From Rhea pennata (taxonomy: Eukaryota > Chordata > Aves > Rheiformes > Rheidae), in assembly GCF_028389875.1 (NCBI RefSeq), contig NC_084669.1, positions 7,959,501 through 8,023,500 on the forward strand: a stretch of DNA of 64,000 nt, read 5' to 3'. The notes beneath the pieces are model-generated. The model did not search any database. It had not been told where the DNA came from and was given only the letters and a program-made list of their open reading frames with translations. The translations under genes were made by a program, and so were the position numbers. Each line of letters begins with the position of its first letter. Position 1 is the stretch's first letter. Below, piece after piece: positions 27,701 through 36,700 of the stretch.

Positions 27701-30700
27701 TTTTGGATTATAAAAAATAACACTAAGTCACCATAAAATCAGCAGGATATAGTCCTGGGTTTGACTGGAGAAGTTAGTCGGAAGGCATCAGTGTTGAGAA
27801 GAATGAGGGAACTAACTACAATGGACAGCGCAGATCTAGCTACACAGAACGCCGGAATGTTCCTTCACATACAAAATTTTAAAAGAAAGTACAGGTCCGA
27901 TTGCTATGGGAGAGAGCATTTTGTAGCAATCTGAAAGAAGGGAGGGGCAATCTATTTGACCTGTATTTTCCAGAGTACTAAACTGCTGCCATAGACAATA
28001 AGAAATGCTGCCGTCTGCTTGCACTTACTATAAGATAAAGCTTAAGTCTGCATTTTCACGTGTTTTCTCCCCATGTTGCATGCCTTGTTATATTCTATTA
28101 AAAAACACTGTATATCTTTATATACAAAAACATTTGTTTATGTCTGGTCTTGACTGCTATTACCTAAATAAGTGTCTCCCAGTATTAAATGTTTAAACAA
28201 GCAAATAAAACACAAGTGATCAAACAAACCAATAAAACAAAAGAAAAACAATGAAGATATGATTCAATTATCTTAAAATGTGCTTTTTAAAAAATAAAAA
28301 CATGTAAGCATTTCATATATGATAGGCTTTATATACTGCACAATACCTGCCATAAACTTAATTTATTCAATTAGTTCCAGCCCAAAAGAGTCTGAATCAA
28401 ATTAAGTTTTCACTGTTGTAAAGAAAATCCCAGGAAACGAGCAAACAGCCCTTCCTTCTAAAGATCTGCTATGCTGAAAAAATTAACTGTGACTTTTACT
28501 TGTTTTAATGATTTCTTTCACCGCTGCATTGCTATTTTTCCATTCCATTTTAGCATTTTCCATTTCCAAATTTTTTTCAAAAAAAAAAAACAAAATAAAA
28601 AAACCCAGCTTAAACTAACATGGCACTTTTATCAATTTAAAATTCAGTCCCACCAATACTTTCTTTTTTTTTTCTCCTATTGAAATAAACAGGAGTATTT
28701 CAGAAAATTGAATGCATGGCTTCTTTGGGCTCATGTTAAGGAATTATTTTAAATTGCTATTGCAGTCCATATTGTGATAAGAATACAGAAATTAGCCACT
28801 AGAAAATACAGAATTAATGACACACAAAAAAAATGGTGGATAATTGACTGATGAAAAGTGTTATGTTATCTAAGCAGCAAAACCATAAGAAACTTCTGCT
28901 CATCTTTTCTTCTGTGTACACAACAGTAACAATTCTTACCTGGTATTATAGTAGTCTCAGAATGGAGAGCAAAATTAGCATGGCATTTCTATCCCACCCT
29001 TTTGAAAATTCATCTCTAAACTACAGGTTTTGAAGTGAAAAAGGCAAAGATACATAAAATAATGTTCTATGCACTACTGTGAGTGCTGCCTTTTAAATAA
29101 TGGTTCATATCTGCCATTGTCTATTACTTCAGACAGGAAGAATTTAATGCAGCATGATTAAGAGGGAATTGTGCTTCCAGAGTTTGAACACAGAATGACA
29201 GGTATTACAGGTCATAGCTTTACAGTTTACATGATCAAGTGCATGTTCTCTGCTGGTGCTGCAGGCCTGCCAAATGCTCAACTGGATGACTTATCAGAAT
29301 TTCTGTAGGAATAAAATTACAAGATTCCACAAGAATTTCCCCTTTGTGTTATTGTCCAACGGGAAAGGAATGTATAGCCAGAAGAATCCACATTATTATA
29401 TAAAATACGGCCACATGGAGTATTTAAAAATCTTGCCTTGACTTTTCCAAAACGGTAATGTGGATTAATGTTTCATATCTTAAGAATGTTTGGTTCCTTG
29501 CTGTTTTTAATAACATGCTGAAGGCTTAAAATGAACATTTCTTTTCTTACCAGAACTTTCTTTCCTGTGCTACGTGCACTGCCTTTCTTCCTGTCTGCTA
29601 GTTGAGGACTGGGCTATTGGGAGTGAAGGGAGAAAGAAACAATGAACCAGTTCCATGTAAAATCTAAGAATAACACAGAGACTTCAATCCAAAAAGACTG
29701 ACTTTTGGTATTGTAAATATTTAAGTTAGGAAGCAGTATTTAAGATAAAACAGGAACTATGAACAACTATCTAGTTTTATTTTGTGGTAGTAACTCATTT
29801 CAATATATATTTCTATGTGGGCATCATGTGAACCATCATTCTTTTTCTCGAACATTCCCACCTTGCTGATTAACAGAACATGGGCTCTCAAAAATGGTAA
29901 TCTAGGGTCTGTATTTGATGTTGCCAACAATGCCACTTCGCAAAAAGCATATACACAAATTGAGCTTGATATACTACTGCAGTAACGGACTTAGCAGGAC
30001 TGGAACCGTATACTGTATATTCACTATGATACCATTCCTACTGTATTTTTTTTTTTGGTATAAATAATGAAATACAAAATCTTCTCATGCTTAGAAAAAT
30101 GTTTTATTTTGTCTTCATTAATTTAATAGCAAATGGCTAATATTTTATTCATTTATTAGAGGAACACATCTTCTATACTGCACCATAAGACTAAACTTGG
30201 TAACATGCTATATCTTTCACATTCAAGCTCACATAGGCAGCAGCCATAGAAAGGACAAATGAAGACACACATTTTTGTCTTACCGCTTTGCATGTAGGCT
30301 CCAAGAGCCTCATCATTTCTCTCTGAATATCCAGAACCCTTTCTATACTCTGCAAATTAAATAATAATAATCTTCAAAACAAACAAACAAACAAAAATTA
30401 TTCCAGAAATATAAATCAGAAGTGGGAGGATGCTTCTTCTAAATGCAGACTCTAACATAAAGTCTTTTTTATTTCCCAAATGCAATTCCTTAACACAACC
30501 CTCCAGCCACAAAATACAGTCGAATGTCCAATTATAAAGGGTTAGTAGCAGTAGAATGAACAGGAACATTTGGTTATGCTGCTAGATAGGAAGATAAGAA
30601 AAATGGTCTATTTTCCCCCCAGACGAACACTTCCCACATCTAACAGCTAGGCAATGTCCTAATTTGCCTAATATCTGAGAAGTAGGAAGATGGTAATCAC

Positions 30701-33700
30701 CATCCCCAATTGTGGCTCTATGACTTCCACATGGAAATTCTAACAAAACAATGTATTTACCTCTACAATATATTCAGGAAACAGATAGATAAAAAATGCT
30801 GTCTTTAATTTAAACATAGGGGAACGCAAGAACACTCCGATTAAGTGATCCATTTAATTAAGCAATCCATTGGCCATCTTCATTGGCTTGATTTTTTGCT
30901 GTATACTAATGCACACATTTTTAACTTGAAATCTTCATGTATCTTCATTTAAAATGTCATCTATTTACCTCTATAATATTCCATGCCTCATAATTCAGCA
31001 CTAATATTTGTTATGCAAGTAAACAGAAATGAAAAATAACATTTCTAGGGATTGTGTTGAAAAGATCGATATACTTACATATATAAATATATTTAGAAAA
31101 ATTAAAATGAAGCAGTACCTGTTTGAGTGATAACTGAACTGGTGGTATAAGCATAACTTCCTTCATTAGTTTCAGTTTTCCAGGTGAAAATTTCCCACAG
31201 TTCAAAAGACTAACCATTGGCAGTGGCACAGTCATTTCCTTAGGTGTATCCTGTAATTGAGAGTACTATGTGAAAATAAAAATGTTAAAAATTTTAACAA
31301 TTTCTTTTATATTTTCATTGCAAAACACAGCCAGTTCAAAGCCTGCTAGAGTCAACAGACTTAAAGATATATTTTATGAGGCATACTTAACATTAGTTTC
31401 TATTAAGGACTGTTGATTACAGAATTCTAGAGTAATTGTGATAATTGAGGAAAATAAATAGAACGATAAAATAGTCACATGTACCTGATTATTTTTCAGC
31501 AGTGCAATATGCAAATATAACGGGATACGGCTAATAATGGCACCAGACTTTGCTACAGCAAGTGATGTTCCCCCAATGGCTAAGCTGCCACAGAACTCTG
31601 ATTCAACGGGTTCTGCAGGTGGGATTGTTCTCTCTGTACTTGACACTTTCTTCCCTACAAAATGAGAGCAGTAGCTAAATAATACTTTCTTGATTTAAAA
31701 TGTGCATTTATGTATCACAGTTGTAGAAGTAAAAAACAGTATTGCCACTGCTGAATGAAGTCTGCATTTAGAAGAAGCATCCTCCCCCTTCTGATTTATA
31801 TTTCTGGAATAATACTGAATGTATTACAAAAAAGAATTTATTTTTAAAACTATCTTGTCATTTTTTTATATATGAAATTACCTTACATGCAGGCAAAGTA
31901 TCTTTTCTCACTCTGATTTTAAATGTGTTTCAAATCATTCCTTTTAGAGATCTTTCAGCCACTGGTATCTATATTATTTTATTTATCTGTATTTAGATGC
32001 AATATTGCCATTTCATCCTTCAGGTTCCTTTCACAACAATGTTTTCAGTATTCTCTATTGCACTCCTGCACAAACAACTTGGAACATTACATTGTAAGTT
32101 GACTGGGAATACACGTACTTGATTTCTTCTTGTAATAGCACGAAAAAAAATGTAGCCCTATTAGGGTTAAATTTTTAAACAGGTTTAAGAAGATAGTATT
32201 TTTTTAAAAAAAATACTCTATACACATAGTGATGTTAAATTTTTCAAAAAAAATATTTTGAGATACAGTAGAATGAGTTTTGTAAAAGTGTTTCAAACCC
32301 AGCAGCTCTCACTGTCATGCTTATTAACTATAGTTCTTACATAAATACGTATAGAGAGTACCTGTAAGAAGTTAAAATAAGTGGTATGATTCTCAAAAAA
32401 TCATATACATCGGGGTTTTTTAAAAATCAATTTGACCAACTACTTTAATTCCTAACAGGAGCTTCATACAAACTTTCATTTGCTGTAGAGGTTTTCAACA
32501 ATAAAAATATATATATTTACTATATATAGTGAATATATTATATATATTTTATATATTATATATATAAAAATGTGGGGGTTTTTGAGGATCATGCATACAA
32601 GTAGCATATGATGCTTTCTTCCTTTGCCTTTTTGGCTATATATACTTATTTTATTTCTCTGATATCATACCACAGTTGTATTGTTTGCCTACTTCTTTTT
32701 CACTCTGTACTCTCTTCCCCATCTCAGTCCCTTCCTTCTTTTCTACTTTCACTTTTCACCTTCATTTCCTCCTCTTCTCACTTTGTTAGTGAGAAGCTTC
32801 CCATTTTCACTTCCATTCTTCATTTTCATCCTCCTCTACTCTCACTCCTCATCCTGAAAAGTAATAAACTCCTGCCTAAGCCAACTGTTTAACAAAAGGC
32901 AGAAACTCTGTTCAACTGCGCATGTGAATCATGAGAAACTTTGTAATTTCCCATCTCAGTTCTGTAGTAGAAACTGCTGTGATCAGAAAGATGATTTAGG
33001 ACAAAAAAACAAACACTATGAGGAAGTGATACCATTCTTTAGTGCCCATGGGATCCTTCAGAAATTACACTAGCATCTTTATCAATATTTACATTAAAGA
33101 AAATATTGTAAAAAAATCAACTAAAACCTATTGTTGCTGCTTTTTTCCCCTCAGATAGTGCAGTTGCTGATGGAATACATGAAGGAAGGGAAAGAGTGGC
33201 TTCTTCTTCATCTTTCTTCTGAATTTCTTTTTTTTCTTCTGCTTTTTTGGTAAAATATTCACTGAGGGAAAAGGCATAATGATTAGTGGCTCAGAATAGT
33301 TTTAGGTATATGAAAAGCATACATAGGATACCAACTAAAGAACATGCGAGGAGGTGGATTAGGGGCATCTATCCGAGCTTCTGCCATGTACACATTCTGG
33401 GAACCTGGAGGAGTCAATAAATCACTTTGTCTTATTTTAGCCATCTGTAACATTGAGCAAAAACAAAGTACCACAAGCAAGTATTATAAACCTTAATACA
33501 TACTTTTCAAATCACACAGAGCTGAATGTGAGCTCCATGCGTACACATGAGTAGCAAAGGATACTATCATAACTTTATGGTATACAAGAACTTGGCCTAG
33601 GTTGCTAATAAAATAGCTTAGTTGTACACTATTTACCTAAGAGGCTGCAATCTCAAGAGATGGCTGAATGCCAACCACCCACGGAAACTATACACATAGG

Positions 33701-36700
33701 TCTGAACCATCCAATTCAGACAAAAAAAGTATACAAGATTATGCAAGTAATGTATAAAAATCTTCTTGAGACTTCAGCTGAAGAATTTCTTTCACATTGT
33801 GTCCTAGTCCTTGAGCAATGTTTCCCCAAAGACAATTCACCCCGACTGCAATTTTGGCCTGTCTGCCATAGCCTGTGTTAAGTGTGGCAACTGCTCCATT
33901 CAGGGAGGTAGCTGATAGAAACCCTTCAAACGACGCAGAAAGACAGGCCACACCACAGCCTCCAGGATGAAGAGAGACATAATGCTGCCAGGTAGTTCCT
34001 CCAATGCTGTAGTAAAAATACACTCGGATATGCTTGTGACAATTTTACCTTAGCGATTTTTTTTTCGTTACAAACAACAGATATATTTCTTCGTAATTGA
34101 AAAATACATCTTTTTTTCTACTGTGGAATTCTCCTCAGAACAAATGTTTATATGAAAAAATATGAGTGTTTATTAGAGAATTATGTTTCCAAGAAGTGCA
34201 CAACATCAGCTAAAAGAGATAAATATCTCAAGTAAGTATCCTTTTGGAGTGGCCTACACAGAAGGATGACGCTACCAGAACCTGAAAACTATACACATGT
34301 ATGTATCTGTGTATGTGTATACACGTGTGTGTGTACACACATACACAGATATATAGATACATTTTGTGTGGATTTAGCTTGATGTAGAAGATGCATGCAC
34401 AAAGGCCTTTCATATCACTTGTTCTCTCCAGTGAACAGAAAAGTGGAGTAGCTGTTTGAAAAAGGCCCCCATTGATTTAAACTGGCACTGAATGAGTTTC
34501 TTAATCAGGGGCTTCTGGCTCATGAACATGTGTCCACGCAATTTTTCTTAGAGACTTCTATTTCCTATCTCATAAAGATCTAACTTCCATGAGTTTTGTA
34601 AAAAGTGGCGTGATTTTCGTATTATCTAATTAAAGCAGTAGGAAATAGGATAGCACAATGTATCTGAGATGTACATCACGTCCTAAAATTATATAAAAAA
34701 TTACATTAGAAATCATATGGAATATTGAGTACATTTTTCATTTTCAATATAAACATGTAGTGTATATTTCAAATGCAATCATTTGTTTTGTAGTAGCATA
34801 AAGCAACAGAAAAAATACACAAGACTTACCCAAGTATCTTATCAACTACACACTGGTCAGTGGGCTTCAAGTCTCTTAGCATTGTGTTCAGTGACTCATT
34901 CACCCATTCCACAGCAGTGTTAACAGAGTCATTTCTTTCTTTCTCATCAGCCTCAGTTGCTCCAGATAAAGTATTTTCAAGTATATGAGAATGAGAAGAG
35001 ATTATAGTGGAACAAATCCTCTGCAAAATAGTGTAAGAAGGCTTAAAATACTCTTTCATTTCTAACTTGAAAAGAATGAGAAATACATGTCCTTACCTAT
35101 TCCACAAGTACCTATCCCCAAATAAAGTTTGCTCCACTTAATTATCTTTTTTATCTAGCATCTCTCTCTCTCTCTTTTTAGTACTTCTGTGAACACAGAC
35201 TTCAGCCAACTTTCTCAAACTAAATGATAACAATTTAGGCATAAATCTCCTGACAGATCTGTTGGAGATCAAACAGATCTGTTGGAGAACAAAACTTCAT
35301 TTTGTTCTCAGAACAGAATGGAGTTAATTTTAAGGACTATACTGTCATTACGACATCTTTTATTGCAGCTGTTGGCAGCCTGTTGTACCATGCTTTACCA
35401 CCATTTATATTTAGTGCCATCATTCATACTCACACTTTCTCTTAATTACTCAAGTAATTTAAGCATGTATTTCTGTATGGATGAACAATACTTATAAAAC
35501 TCATTTAATAGAGAAGTCATTTGCAGATATCATAGAGCTGGCTGCATTAGTAATATTAACTTTATATACTATGAACACCTTTGAAAGTATATTTAATTTC
35601 TTTAATTTGTCTCCTTTTTAGTATCAAAAACGCAGTGATTCATAGTTTAATCGAGGGAAAACGTAAATAACTACTCCGCAGTATTAAGAGCTGCAAATAA
35701 AATAATCTTGGATATTTCAGGTTAGCAGAGAGGAAATGCAGCATCAGTTTTGCATTGCAGGTACTTACATAGTACGTTTGACTTAACTATCACTCACATC
35801 AACCTATTTGCTCAATATTGTTAAAAGTTCCTTCAGCTCTACTATTTTGACACTATACTATATTTTTCTTAAACAATGCTGTAGCATTGTCCTTAAATAT
35901 AAGGACTTGAGAATAAAAAGAAAGAAAAATATACAGGAAAATGAACTTACAGGGTTAGGTACAGGGTGCAAGAAAAAGCACCAGGACTTACTGTAAGACG
36001 AACAAAAGTTTAACATGCAAAGATGCACTGTCATTTGTGGCTCAAAAAACACAGAGAGGTATTGTTTATCATGGAGAACTAAGTTTGTTTAGTTGATGTC
36101 ATCACCTAACTTTTCATGTTATTTTTTTTTCTAAAATGTTAAGGACCTTTTACTCGATCAACTGCTAAGCCACGTGGAGGCATATCTTTTAAATAAAAAT
36201 AGAAACTAAAATGTTCATTATGATGGGAGTAGCAGTAACTCTCCTTGATAGTCTCTTATTAAGATAAGTAAGACAGAAAGATGTAGCTCATACCTTCTCA
36301 TGATTTTTAATTATACAGTATATTTCCACTTCTAACGTTGGTCGACCAACTCCATCAAGGACTTTTCTTCCAACTAATTTGCATATTACTGGAGCTTTTG
36401 AAAATTTAGAAAAGTAGTTAGCCTTAAATAAGAGAGAGATAACTTCATTAGAAGCCAATTTCTGTGTAAACAGGTTTTTATTCCATTAAATAAATTAAAT
36501 AAATTCACTACTGAGTAAATCCATTTACAAGTCCCAGTATTCAACATACTTCTGTTACATCTCCCTTTTATTTCTCTAACATCTCCTTAGGAACCATTCT
36601 AGATGGGGAAGATCCACCTCAAATCAAAAGCTGCACAGCCACCACAGGCTATACAATTATGTGTTTTATTTGGCAAAGTTAGTGATGGTGATCAAAGCCT

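Larger units (their letters stand above)
31655..33127 (-). other. ENO4: ENO4 intron 4, 1.5 kb
   Basis: Holds inverted repeat arm B (31759-31813), a short T/A palindrome (32195-32217), a TA-rich microsatellite (about 32505-32570) and a pyrimidine-rich block (about 32680-32860). The 94-codon plus-strand frame in the last block is compositional. Confidence 0.75.
33262..34829 (-). other. ENO4: ENO4 intron 3, 1.6 kb, with two candidate extra exons
   Basis: Joining exon 3 directly to exon 4 gives the conserved protein. Even so, the intron contains two coding-like minus-strand segments compatible with the exon 3 phase (33332-33430 and 33739-34006), and a TG/AC hairpin repeat at 34304-34351. Confidence 0.6.

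Noticed and set aside
32608-32892. 94-codon plus-strand frame rich in Ser, Leu and Phe
   Set aside because: Low-complexity pyrimidine tract in ENO4 intron 4.
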